In this document: positions 33,701 to 46,496 of the stretch, one piece after another
Position numbering within the stretch: position 1 is the stretch's first letter
How the letters are laid out: the number at the start of each line of letters is the position of its first letter
DNA from: Psilocybe azurescens
Taxonomy: Eukaryota > Basidiomycota > Agaricomycetes > Agaricales > Agrocybaceae
Direction of reading: 5' to 3'
DNA length: 64,000 nt
Assembly (NCBI GenBank): GCA_023853785.1
Contig: JAJIRX010000569.1
Span: 186,001-250,000 of the forward strand
Position numbers and translations under genes: made by a program
Notes under the pieces: model-generated
The model's input: only the letters and a program-made list of their open reading frames with translations
Database searches by the model: none
What the model was told of the DNA's origin: nothing

Positions 33701-36700
33701 CACCACAGGCCGTTCTTGAGGGTCTGAATGCAGTGCTTGATCATCGTGGAACAGTCTACATACCAGAGCTTAACCGCACATTCCAACGACATCCATCTTT
33801 CCGCATCTTCGCTGCTCAGAATCCTCTTCATCAAGGAGGAGGCAGGAAAGGCCTCCCTAAATCATTTGTTAATCGCTTCACCAAAGTCTATATCGAGGAA
33901 CTGACACCGAGAGACCTGTACACTATATGTTCGCACATCTTCCCAGATATCAACGAATCGATTCTCCATCCTATGATCACATTCAACATCCAATTGAATG
34001 AATCTGCAACAGTGCAACGTACGTTTGCCCAGGATGGTTCTCCTTGGGAATTCAATTTACGAGACATCATTCGTTGGGGTACACTTACGTCCATTTCTCA
34101 TGAACAACCGCAGGCTTTTTAAGAAGCGTGTATCTTCACCGATTCCGCTCTTCGAAGGATCGACTGTATGCACGTCACATCTTCAACAAGGTTTTCTCCG
34201 TAAATACAGAAGAATTAAAAGACACCCCTCCCTGGACGATATCGGCGTCAGAAATGAGAATAGGACATTTCCAATCAAAGAGAGAAAATAGAAGTCCTCT
34301 TTCTCGTCCACGTCGTCTCTTGAAAATGCAGCTGTCGGCCTTGGAGGCCCTTGGAGACTGTGTTTCACAGTCATGGCTGGCAATCTTGACGGGTCCCAAA
34401 AATAGCGGAAAGACCAACATCGTCCGCACCCTTGCCGATTTCTCTGGATATCCGTTGTGGGAGGTCTCTGTGAACAGTGCTACTGACACGATGGACATTC
34501 TGGGAAGCTTTGAACAGGTCGATATGCGACGACGTTTGATGACTTTGATCGACGACCTTGTTGACCTTGTTGATGTTGATCTTCGGTCGATAGCAGGATC
34601 AAAAGTATCTCCTGTGTACCGAAATGAAGCCTGTAACCTCCGAACCTCCTGCCAAAATTCTTCGGACCGAGATCTTCAAATCTCGTTTGAAAAGGTTGCC
34701 ACCCTTGTTTCTCGTTTGGTCGCCTTGGGATCGCCTTCAATACAACACTACCATGACATATCTTCATCTCTGGCCGGACTTTCGTCTTACTCGAGTGCCA
34801 GCCAGTTTGAGTGGGTAGACGGCCCGCTTATAAAAGCTATGAAATCGGGGCATTGGATTCTCTTAGATGGTGCCAATCTTTGCGGGCCTTCCGTTCTTGA
34901 TCGTTTGAATTCGTTGTGCGAAACCAACGGTTTCTTGACACTCAGCGAACGAGGATTTGTCGATGGAAAAGTCCAACTCATCAAGCCCCACCCAGATTTC
35001 AGGTTATTCATGTCCGTGGACCCTCACTATGGTGAACTTTCACGTGCGATGCGAAATCGAGGCATTGAGATTGCTCTATTGGGTACTCCCCCTCTCAGAC
35101 GACATTCATATTCTTTATGATTATTATCGTCTTCCTCAATCTCTCTCAGCTTCTTCCACTTCTTACGATTCGCAGGTTACATTTTTTGATGCTGCCCGAC
35201 GAGGTCTTCTACATTCTGGAGCTGAGAAATTATCACTTTCCGTATCCACGGGAAGATCCCTCGACCACGACTCGGCACTTTCCAATCTTCTAGATCAAGC
35301 TCCCAATCTAATATTTTCTTCGGTCCCGATCAGCAATGAAGTACCATGGATCTCCTTCCTCTCGCGGACTTTAGTGCCAACGTATATGCCTCATGTTGTA
35401 CGATACATCGCTCATAATCGAAATCAGATACCATATCCGGAGAACCTGATCGCCTTCCTTGGTACATTTCCGGAACAGAGTTTGAGCAAGTCCCTTGCAA
35501 CGTTTAGAGAGTCATACTCTCGTGACAAACAGATCCTAGAAACTTTTGTGCTGGTACAGGTCAGGACACTCTTTTTTGTTGTAACTCTCCCCTGATTGTC
35601 CGTTTTAGCCCATGGATTTCTACTGGATTGAAGGTATTCCCTTCGAGAAGTCTTTTGGGAACGACAGCAACACATCACGTTCGCTCGCTTTTGAGATACT
35701 GAGTCTCAGTGCCGTTATATTTGTCTCCAAGCATGAAGCACCTGTTGTCGTGGACGACAAACTTCTTCAAAAGGAGAAAAATATCCAGGTTCATCAGACT
35801 GTGGTCGGCCTTTCTGTAGAGATGCTCAACACCGCAGAGTACATTCTGAGAAATGCTTCAGTTCCGGAATCAGACTTGGTATGTTCAGGTCATACCTTCT
35901 CTGTCCGTAATTAACAAGCGACTTCAGGTTTCAGTCAGGCTGGCTTCCAAGATACTTGGCTACAAAGCAGATCTTAAGACTGCCATAAGTTCCTCTTCCT
36001 ATGATTTCTCCGCGCTATATGCCATTTCCAACTGGTTGCTTGATATCCTCAACACATGTTCCCCAACATTCGACCATTTACTGGAACAATCCAAGGCACT
36101 TCATTCCGCTGTTTCCCTTTCAACGGGCCTCGGTTTGTTTGCATTATGGTCAAATATGTATATTGATGAATCACCCAAATCTCTTCTCGAGAGCGTTAAG
36201 CTTACTAATGAAATGGCATCTTCCCTTAAAGTCTCGTCTAACGTATCTGGTGAGTGTAATTTCGATGATAATTAGATTGCAGTATTTACTTGTTCACCGA
36301 AGCACTTCGACACCAATCTTTCAGTCTCATGAGCATGGAAACTCTGCCTTCTTCCTTGAAACATCAAAAGTCACAATCACTGCTAGAATTGAAAACTATT
36401 CTCAACGATGTACGTCTCTGGTAGTGCACCTCTTCCTTTGCCATCTTATCCACAACCTTCCCCTTTGCAGTGCTTGATGTCCAATGCCACGGATGGAATC
36501 GCTGGCTCCTTTTCCGTCGACCCGAGTTCTGTTCTTCTTGAATTGTACATTCTCGCATCAAGCACCACGTTAGGTGTTAATACACAAGTTAGTAAGAAGT
36601 ATCTATCTGCTGACAATCATTAATTAAATCCCCAAGCTTGTGGCGGACTCTATGCAAGAAATCATCAAATTAGCCTGCGACAATCCAGAGAGTTCATTGC

Positions 36701-39700
36701 TTCGTGTGGTTCCTTATCAACACCTTGTGTGGTCCCTAGAAGTAGGCACCAGTAAGTTCAATTCTTTTTTCAGAAAATAGGCTGGGATCCTAATACAGGT
36801 CATCTAGCTTCCCTGGGTTTAATTGGCAAGGCCCAAAGCCGTGTGTTAGAAGGTCTGTGGGACGCGCGACACCAAGTACCGGTAAAGTTTTCTGTACTCT
36901 TGATTTATAAGACTTTCCTTAATTCTTCTTGACTCAGCAAATGTTAGGGCCGTCAATTATCCTACACCCAATCTCACTCTATAAAGCAATAGTAACTTGG
37001 TATGTAAAGTCATGAAAATGAGAGAAGATTTATTCTAATACATTTCGTAGCGATATGAGCCAAGTAACATTGCGGTCTCTATCCCAACATGATGCTGTTC
37101 TTCGTCAGCAAGGTCGTTTAATCGTTTTAGAGTCCAGACAGATAGCCGACCGCGTGGTACAACTTATTCACGTCCTATTCCAAACATTGTTCATTGTAAG
37201 CAACTGAATTTTTTATTCTTGCTTGAAAGCTGATTGGCGGTGAAGATTGCAACTTGTTTCTCCACTTCATTTGATTCATCCTCTTATGACGCCATCAGGA
37301 CCATGAGAGTTGACGACAGAACCAAATTCTTTGAATCGCTTCACCGAATTATATCGCTGTTGCAACTTTCGAGCGACGTCACCTTTGTCGCTTCTATTAG
37401 AAAGGAGTTTCTTCCTCTAATGAAACGCATGCCTGGTTTAACATTGTTTCAAAACCTTGGCCTTGCCTGGGTTGGAGTCAGCCGCCTTCTTTCAAACCTC
37501 AGTGTCCCGGATACACCAATAGACCCTGCAGTAGTTCAGAACTCAAGGTATAGGTGCATGCAAAATGATGAAACAAATCTGAGCACACAAATTCGTTTAC
37601 ACCAGCAACTCGAAGCTTTGCTTACAGGAAATCAAGACAATGACGTCTCAATGCATTTGGCGGCTTCTTTGGAGGACATTCGAGCGCAGCTTGACAAATT
37701 ACCAATTTTACCAACTCGTGCAAATGTCCCTCGTTTACACCTTTTCTGGTCGGAAGTGGTTCAATTTCAAGCAAACGTATTGCCGCCCTCTAAGGTCGAC
37801 GCCTTGCTTAACGCTTTACTTCACGACAATGAAGATTCCTCATTGCGTGAACAAGTAACCCAAGAATCTTTGGCAGGGTTTTATCACCGTTTGGACGCCG
37901 TTTATCCTGATTTTGCTGATATCAGTATTTTCCTCAAGTTGTCCATCCAATATATGAAACTGGGGCTCAGGCTCATTGTAGAATCCAAACCTTTGTCCGA
38001 CAACAATATTCGGGCCGAATGGGTCGCTTCCCTTCTTTCTTTCCCTCCGGCTTGCAGTTCTAATCGCGTCATTCACAACTTTGGAAATGCAGATGCTTCA
38101 GGTGAATCTGCTTCTCACAACACTCTCCTGGTGTTGGCGGCACTCTCTTTGCAGGATTCTCTGGGCATTCGAACAGAAACTTATTCGCAGCAACTTGAGA
38201 CAACCTATGAGCAGATCATGAGGCTTTGGCTCATTGATCGTGCCAAGGAAAAGCAGCAAATCGACGATGACAGTACTCTCTATCGCAAATCGAAACTGGA
38301 CCATTTGGCCGTGACAGATGCAGATTTAGAGGAAGAGGAATTTCTTGCTCTGTTTCCCAGTTTTGAGGATGTCCTGAATGATGAGAATCGCCGCCACGAA
38401 TCCCATCCTTCCCGTCCTCCTGTGCTTGTCCAGGATACAGATATGGAGACTCTGGTTCAAATTCACTATGAACTGATGGAATCGCACACACATCCCTTCA
38501 AAAGTACCGTCGCCCATATCTTCCAAAAAATGAGCAATTCTTCTATCCAGAAACTCATAATAGATTCTCCAGAAAGCCTTCCAGATACATTGGATCGAGC
38601 TGGCTATCCCTTCCAGTTCTCGCTTTTCCATGATAGTATGTTGGCGTTGGATGCCAATCGGAAATTGGACATGGTTGCTTATAACTTTTACACGGACACC
38701 AATTACAAGGAACTCAAGAAGGGAGCCTCAGTAATTGTTGCTCTCAGGCAAAGGCTCCAGGGTATTTCTGAAGAATGGCCTGATCAAATGGTCGTGAAAC
38801 ATTTGATGGAAAGATGTGACGATATCCTCAAAGTTTCCTCAAAAATATCTATCGCCAAAATGCTGTCGATGGTTGAACAAGTTCTGGTACAAAGCCAAGA
38901 CTGGGAAATGTATTCGAACAAAGAAAACTCAATCAAGACGAATCAAGACGAAATAGTCCGTCTCGTGGTGGAATGGAGACGATTAGAATTATCCTGCTGG
39001 CAATCCCTTCTAGATTCACAGGCGAAGACGTTTACGGACGAACTTTCTGAGTGGTGGTTCCGTTTGTATGACGCTGTTATACGAGGGTCCTTAACCGCTC
39101 TTAATGAGGAGCTGGAAAGCGACGAGCAAGCTGTGGATCGGTATATCGGCACTCTCATACCTTTACTTGACACCTTCATTACCTCGAGTCCTCTAGGACA
39201 GTTCCACCCTAGGATGAGGATGGTCCACAGTTTCGAGCTCTATATCATTAAGATATCACCACTCAAGTCCGCGCACGAACGCTCCGTTTTGGATCGTATA
39301 CTCCGCATTCTCAATGCGACCCATGGCTACCACGACCTATTTTCGGAATATCTTCGCAAGCGTTTGGTAGATGAAAAGACATTGTTGGAATTAGAGATAA
39401 AGGCCCTGATCAAACTTGCGAGCTGGAAAGACATCAACGTGCAAGCACTCAAAGAAAGCGCCCAAAAAACGCATAGACAACTGTACAAGATCATGAGGAA
39501 ATTCCGCGACGTCCTGAGGCAACCCGTGATCGAACACATACAAGTGCAAGTTGCCAATAATGCTGAACGTCAGTCTTTACCTATGGACAAATTCTCGAAA
39601 TCATGTTTATCTTCACCAATCCTCCGCGAGTCCCTTGCCGACCGTATAAGAGGTTTGCAAACACCTGATCATCTTGTCAATCTGGGCTCTACGTTCGATA

Positions 39701-42700
39701 GATTTTGTTTTTGGTCGAAAAGAAGCTGCGCCCAGTCATTCAGAGTCACTCTGCCCATGCAGTGGATAATATCGCCGTCGACATCATCACAACATCGGAA
39801 GATCTGGCTGCTATTACTATTCCGCCAACTCTCTCGACGGAATTACAACAAAAACATCAGAAAGCATTGCTGGTCCGAAAGAGAAAGGCTTTATCAGATA
39901 TGCTTAAGGAATTGAAACACGCAGGATTCGCTAGCAACGTAAAGCCTGAAATTCTTCGCCAAAATTCCAGCGAACAATGGATTCGAGAGCAACCGATCAT
40001 GAACAAAACATCGACGACGGATATTGACGTCAAGAAAGGAGAACTGTACTTTTCTAGACTCTGTGGTACACTTCCATCTTTACGGGCCTCGCTTCCCGGC
40101 CATCACGCCGATATCACCACTCGTGAACTCCAAAGGGGTCAAATGTTCCTCGAGTCTGGATTTTCTATGGGAATAGATCTTAGAGCTCGGTAGGTCACAA
40201 ACTACATTCAAAACCACAAATACTTACCTTGCTTTCTTGTGCAGGCTAGCAAGGTCTTTGAGTCAATACCAGAAGATGGAGGACGCCTTGGAGAGGCTAC
40301 AACTTTTGAAAACATGTGCCGATTCCGTTCTACCTGGACAAAATCTTTTTGCGCATGTGTCTTCCCTCCACGAACATCTATCCATGTACTCTCATGCTCT
40401 TTTGGAATTGCGCAATAATGTGACCACTTTGAATGAAATTGATTCAGGGTGCTCCGGTGCGCAGAGCGTTGTAGAAGGAATTTCTATCCTTGTAGGCACC
40501 ACTGATTCTCTACGTTTCCGTGTATCTCGCGTTGTCGAAGCGGTGAACTCCGCACCAGTATCGTTTTTGACGCAAGGCATGCTTCATCCTTTATCATGGT
40601 GACATACAAATGACTAAATGAACTATAGATGAAAGTCAAATTCTCTTGGAGGCACAAACGCACCTCTCACAAACTCTTGAGGCTATTTCTAGATGGCACA
40701 GAGACCAGCCAAGACTTGCTCATCTTCTTTCACCCCTTCGTCAATGGTTATTAGAACAACAGATGACCCCCTTGAAGCTACATTCCCGACAGCAGAAACG
40801 AATCAAACACAAGTAGATCAACTCATCAGTTCCCTTCTTGTCAGTGTCCAAGCAATGGTTTCAAGAACGTCAGTCAGCACTGGTGGCAAAGACCAAGAAG
40901 ATGTTGACACGGAGAAATATGTGTTCAAAGGCTATCAACTATCACGAGATTGTACCCATCTCTTGAATCTAGACCGCGTCAACAATCAGCTCAATGAAGT
41001 ATTGCGTGGAATGTCCAATCTTGTTGATCTTTATGACACTCTTAACAACGTCTTTCCCTTCCTCGCGATATACCTTCCGCTTGTCAAAGACCAGCTTACC
41101 GCTCATAACAACTGGACCAAATCAATATTCAAGTTGAACTTCGTCTTATGCTCGGTACTCCAAACACTTTCTCAGCAAGGTTTTTGTAAACCTCAAGAAA
41201 ACGGCGATGACGAAGCAGGCGGAGAAGTTTCAAATGTTCCAGGTGTAGGCATTGGAGAAGGATCGGGAACCGACAACGTGAGCAAAGAAATCGAGGATGA
41301 GAGCCAGATCGAAGGTCTCAAAGGAGAAGAAGAGCAGAAGGCGCCTGAAGGTGAGCACGAAGACGGAGATGCTATTGAAATGAACGATGATTTCGGCGGG
41401 AAGTTGGAAGACGTGCCGGATGCTGGTTCCGATGACGAGAAAAATGCAGACGACAAGGAAGACGGAAGCGAGCCAGATTTTGATGAAACATTGGGTGACT
41501 TGGATGACCTGGATACCGACGCGGTCGACGAGAAGATGTGGGGTGATGAAAAGGGCCCCGAAGATTCCGGCGATAGCGATGAAAAAGGCAAATCAGGATC
41601 ATTCAAAGGAGCAAGCAGGCCCATCGGAGGTTGTAGCAAAAGAAAGCAAGGAACAAAAAGCAGTCGAAGGACCAAAATAGCGATAAACACCCAGAGGCAG
41701 AGGCAGACGTGGAAGAACAAGAAGAACATGCTGAAGACGGAGACAATGAAGATACTACCGACCCCAACGTGAACGGTGGAAAAATGGACGAATATGTACA
41801 AGACGCGGAAACTCTCGAATTACCTGACGAGATGGACTTGGGGGCAGATGGAATGGACAAAGGAGGAGAAGACGATTTGAGTGAAAACGATGAGTCAATG
41901 AATGATGGCGATGAAGGATCGGCTGAGGACGAGATGGTTGAAGATCTTGATGACTTTCCAATGAACGATTCCACATTGAATTCTGCTCCTCCACCCGATG
42001 CTTCGAATGAAGATAATGAAGACAGAAACGATGGAAGGGAATATGGTTTCAGAGGCGGACCAGGATCAGGATCAGGAAGAACAAGGGGAAGAACAAGAAG
42101 AAACAGACGGACCCAAAGATGAAGCTATTGCTCGACCCGATGTTTCTCAAGATGGTGGAATGAGCGACCCAATTGAAATTGCAAAACCGGAAGCTGGAGA
42201 AGACGCATCAACTGGAGAGACTGGGACATCACAAGGTGGTGCAGGTCAGGCTTCGTTGAAGAGTGAAGAAAAAGCCCACAGACGACGATGGGTATGCTGT
42301 TTGACATGATTTGAGTGAACATTTGTTTAATATCTTTATTAGATCTTTTGAGGCTGCTCAACCGTCAGAGAACATGCCTGAAGAAAATAGCGGCACTGGT
42401 TCTTCTTCATCTGGTGTTCAACAGGGCCAGAGCGAGTCGCAGAGCGAGATGAGACCAACTCCCAATCCCCTGCGCAGCCTAGGTGATGCCCTCAAGGAGA
42501 TTCAACAACGCTTCGATGATATTCTCAACTCTGAATCAACGGATACTCCCCGAGAAAAAATCGGCGAATCCAGCACGCAGTCCCAGATCGAATATTTACT
42601 TCTTGATGATGTTGATCATGATATGCAGGCGTTGGGTCCAGCTGGGGACGAACAAGTCGCTAAGTTGGATCAACTCGCTATCATTGACGATGATATGCAA

Positions 42701-43876
42701 GTTGATGAGGCGCCAGTTTCCGTGGACGTCGAGGCTCCCTTGGTGCCTGAGATGCATGAGCAAAGTATTCGTCAGTTGGACACCGAAGAGTCAACCGGAA
42801 GAGAACATCGAGATGACATAGAGGGCGCTATCTTGAAGACTGGTGCACTTCAAGCAGAAGAGTCTGGCCCATATGACCCATCTCTACCTAAAGCTCATGA
42901 GATGGAGGGGGATGATCAGCTGACCGAAATCCGACTACGACAATGGCGAGCTGCTGATTATCCAGAAGATGGAGCAGAAAAGATCTGGCGCTTATACGAA
43001 TCTCTTACTCACGACCTCGCCTACACCTTGTGTGAGCAACTTCGACTCATTCTTGAACCAACCCTGGCCACCCGTTTGAAGGGTGATTATCGAACTGGAA
43101 AGCGACTCAACATGAAAAAGGTGATCTCCTATATCGCTAGTGACTACACCAAAGACAAGATCTGGTTACGTCGAACGAAACCAAGTCAGCGAGAATATCA
43201 AGTGCTCATATCCATCGATGATTCTCGCTCAATGGCAGAGTCTCATTCGGTTCATCTCGCTTATCAAACACTGGCCTTGATTTCGAAAGCCTTGAGCCGT
43301 CTAGAATCTGGAGATGTGGCGATTGCGAAGTTTGGGGAAACTGTCGATCTACTCCATGGCTTTGAGGAAGGCCCATTCTCCGACCACGCGGGAACGAAAG
43401 TTATAAATGCCTTCAGGTTTACACAAAGGGCAACTAATGTCTTGTCTCTCCTCGAGACAACTTTGAAAGTCCTTGAAAGTGCTAGAGAACGAAAAGCAAT
43501 GAGTTCTGCCTCTGCCGCTGATCTGTGGCAGCTTCAAATCATTGTTTCGGATGGAATGTGTCAAGATCACGAAAAGCTCCGCACCATGTTGCGAAAAGCC
43601 GAAGAGCAAAGAGTCATGATCGTCTTCATCATCTTAGACTCTCTTCAAGCTATGACAACTGAGCCGGGATCTTCTAAAGGCGCAAACCACGGATCGATCT
43701 TGTCCATGGACAAAGCAGAGTTCAAAACGGTCGACGGGAAAATGGAGCTCCAACTACAAAAGTATCTGGATTCATTCCCATTCGAGTATTATGTTGTCCT
43801 TCGAGATGTGGAAGCGTTGCCTGAGGTCTTGGCTGGAACGTTGAAACAGTTCTTCGAGCGCATTTCGGAGGAGTAA
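27772..43876 (+). CDS. MDN1: Midasin, dynein-like AAA ATPase of 60S ribosome biogenesis
   Basis: This giant protein (about 5,000 residues) strips assembly factors from pre-60S particles. It starts SFASAIHDPLAINLGRQ. Six AAA modules follow in order, with P-loops PPSAGKALLL (degenerate, about 28850), GETGTGKTS (29910), GPTSSGKTS (31330), GETGSGKTS (32210), GSPGVGKTS (33475) and GPKNSGKTN (34395). Paired Walker B-like motifs include VLLDEVNLASPET, IVLDELNLAPTDV and VLLDEMNLAPQAV. A long helical linker (about 34.9-40.6 kb) leads to an acidic Asp/Glu-rich region (41.2-42.3 kb). The C-terminal MIDAS domain has DDSRSMAES. About 18 short introns are present. More than a dozen one-base shifts, nearly all in homopolymers (for example 27879, 28195, 30780, 31808, 34116), interrupt the frame. 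Since the gene is essential, they are best read as sequence errors. Confidence 0.95.
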
Positions 43877-44206
43877 TGAGGGGATTCGGACACGATTCGA
43901 GAAAGAGAAATATATCATTGGTGTCCAAAAGTAGCTTAGATATCGATTTACTGTACTTAATAACATCGTTATGTTTTTCGCCCTTTCCTGTTCGGTTCGC
44001 TTTTGAGACAGGGGGAATGTTTACATAATACTTGTGCTATAAGTGTAGAGACACCAACTTTAGCCAACTTGATTCTTCTAGCCTCGTTACAGCAATCTCT
44101 TCGGACTACTTAAGGCAGCAACTCGCCACCCGCCTCTTATATACCTCAACACCCACCACTAGCGTTGACAGGCGCTACTAGTTCTTAACAACCTGAGTTC
44201 CGGTCG
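43877..44206. promoter_or_regulatory. Spacer between MDN1 and ENPP gene
   Basis: This 330-base tandem spacer contains the MDN1 3' region and the ENPP promoter. Near 44139-44145 the string TTATATA lies about 60 bases upstream of the ATG and may serve as a TATA element. Confidence 0.35.
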
Positions 44207-46360
44207 ATGTCCGCTTCAAGTTCTGTGCTCACACCAAAGAACAAAAGCTTTTCTCCCAACAGGGCCGAGGTCGAAGAGAGAAAGGGTCTACTCAATGACA
44301 CAGAAGAAGACCAAGATGACCACGACGACTATCCAGAGAACAACATACCAAATGCTCAGTCTACTTGGTCACGGAGAAAGATAACAATGACAGCCATTGC
44401 TATAATTGGACTTCTAGTCACTGGAACCCTGGCTCGTACCGTTCTGTTTGGCGGACCTGGACAGGAGACGAAGCAATCTTCTTCTCGGGAGAAGAGCTAC
44501 GCTCCAATGGCACTGCACAGTTCAAACGAACTGTTCTGATCGTTTCTATTGATGGGTTAAGGTATGTCATGACGTTGTTAAATTGCAACTCTTTTTCAGA
44601 CTTGAGTCACAGAGCAGACTATCTGGACCGCGGTCTTACGCCTCATTTGCTTGACCTTAGCAAGAAAGGACTTCGAGCCAAATCCATGAAGCCTATATTC
44701 CCCGTGAGTTGTCTTTAGTCGACCATGCGCAATGATTTACTCCTTTATTGGCAGACTTTAACATTCCCGTGAGTCTTCTCCAAGAAAGTGTTGTGACTTT
44801 TATTTAGTTGTTTTTACGCAAGCAATCACTGGGCTCTAATGTATGTTGCAGCTATTCGTTTACTGTTCCTTAATTCTCACCGTTGAGCATAGGACCGGCC
44901 TGCATGCTGAATCCCATGGAATAGTGGCAAATGTAACAAAACCATCCATTTACAATTCTTAAGCTGACGATCGCCGTTAGAACTTTTGGGATCCAGCTAC
45001 CGGGGAAGAATTCCATTATAACCGCATATCGTCAGCCTGGATTTCTTCGTGGTGGCTAGGAGAACCAGTAAATCCATTCCTGTTATAAATTTCAACCCTT
45101 AACTGACCATTTTGACTACTTTAGATGTGGGAGACAGCAGAGAAGGCAGGTGTGACCGCGGCCAATTTGATGTGGCAAGTTCTGCGTGATTATTTACCTA
45201 TGAACGCCCCATAAATGACAATCAATAGGCCTGGTCCTCCACAAAACGACCTCTGGAGCCTCCTCGACTTATTTCGTTCCTTGGAAGGTAAGAATACTTA
45301 TAATGTTTGAACTCGACAGCATCACGAACTGTGCTTGCAGGACAAAGTGCCACTTGGGGACAAACTCGATCAAATTCTGGACTGGATTGACCTTCCGTTG
45401 GATAAGAGACCACAACTGATAATGGGTAAGAACATCTGGTTACCCAGTCACAGGGAAATGTACTTTACTGATTTTCGCCCCGTTTAGCGTACGAACCTTC
45501 TCTCGATCAAGCAGGACATGCAACAGGACCCTATTCGAAGCGGGTTAACGTAAGAGCATTATTTGATTAGGAGATGTTCAAGCTAATCCAGGCTAATATC
45601 AGCAAACTCTCGTCCAAGTCGACTTGTTTGCAAAGAATCTTCATGACTCAATAGCGGCTCGTAATTTAACCGAAATCGTGGACATTGTCTTCGTTAGTGA
45701 TCACGGCATGACCGACACCAGCCACCCAGAACCAGTATATATGGACGACATACTGGGCGAGGAGGGGGTTGCTGCTATCTCACATGAAGACGGCTGGCCA
45801 TCGATGGGACTTAGGTTCCATCAACACACTAATGTGTCGAAGCATCTTGACGCGCTCTTGCAGGCTTCGGACAAGAATCCGGAGAAGTTCCAGGTTTATA
45901 CCCATGAGACCATGCCAGAGAGATACCATTTCGCGAACAACGAGCGCATTGCTCCTGTGTACGTTGTACCTAAAATTGGATATATTCTAACAACGCATGC
46001 GGAAGGAGATACTGGTATGAGCAAGGGGGTGCGTGGATTACAGTTTCACTTGCTGTTTTTTTGATTCTAACCTCTTGCGAATAGAATCATGGATACGACA
46101 ACGAGGCGCCTTCCATGCAGGCGATGTTTGTCGCTCATGGGCCATTTTCTATCCAGGCTAAAGCCCAACATCAACGACGGTCAAGAATTGCACATCTTTC
46201 TGCTCGAGCCAGTGAAGGATGGCATTCGACATCTGATGACGCTTATGTGATGAAGAGTTTCCAGAATGTGGAGATCTATAACCTGGTGATGAAACTACTA
46301 GGTATCAACAATTCTTCCAACAACAATGGAACTGTTGGCTTCTGGGATCAATATCTATAA
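44207..46360 (+). CDS. Type II membrane nucleotide pyrophosphatase/phosphodiesterase (ENPP family)
   Basis: This is an alkaline-phosphatase-superfamily enzyme that cleaves nucleotide phosphodiester or pyrophosphate bonds outside the cell or in the secretory lumen. An acidic cytosolic N-terminus (EEDQDDHDDYPEN) precedes one membrane anchor (MTAIAIIGLLVTGTL). The metal ligand Asp lies in VLIVSIDGLR. The nucleophile Thr lies in PTLTFPNHWALMTGLHAESH. Further ligands are in DQAGHATGPYS, VFVSDHGM and KGNHGYDNEAPSM. About nine introns are present, several making very small exons such as TLTFP. One base is missing in the C run at 44504-44505, between the anchor and the catalytic domain. It ends NGTVGFWDQYL. 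Close homologues are the yeast NPP1/NPP2 proteins. Natural substrate is not known. Confidence 0.88.
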
Positions 46361-46496
46361 TCACATCGTTGCCCATGACCTTGCTTTGTTTGTATATTTA
46401 TGTAGTACAGTAGGTTTTGTATATGATCATAGACTAATGAAGAAGATTGATTTTGTGCAACACTTGTCGCTAGAAATTTTGTAGCACGAACGGCGT

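Noticed and set aside
41193..41801. Long open frame (about 200 codons) on the minus strand, rich in Ser and Pro
   Set aside because: It is the antisense of the Asp/Glu-rich acidic region of MDN1; the low-complexity codons (GAT, GAA, GAC) leave few stops on the opposite strand.
27772..43876. MDN1 split into several separate genes or a pseudogene
   Set aside because: All six AAA modules, the linker and the MIDAS domain follow in normal order on one strand and the gaps are explained by introns and homopolymer shifts.
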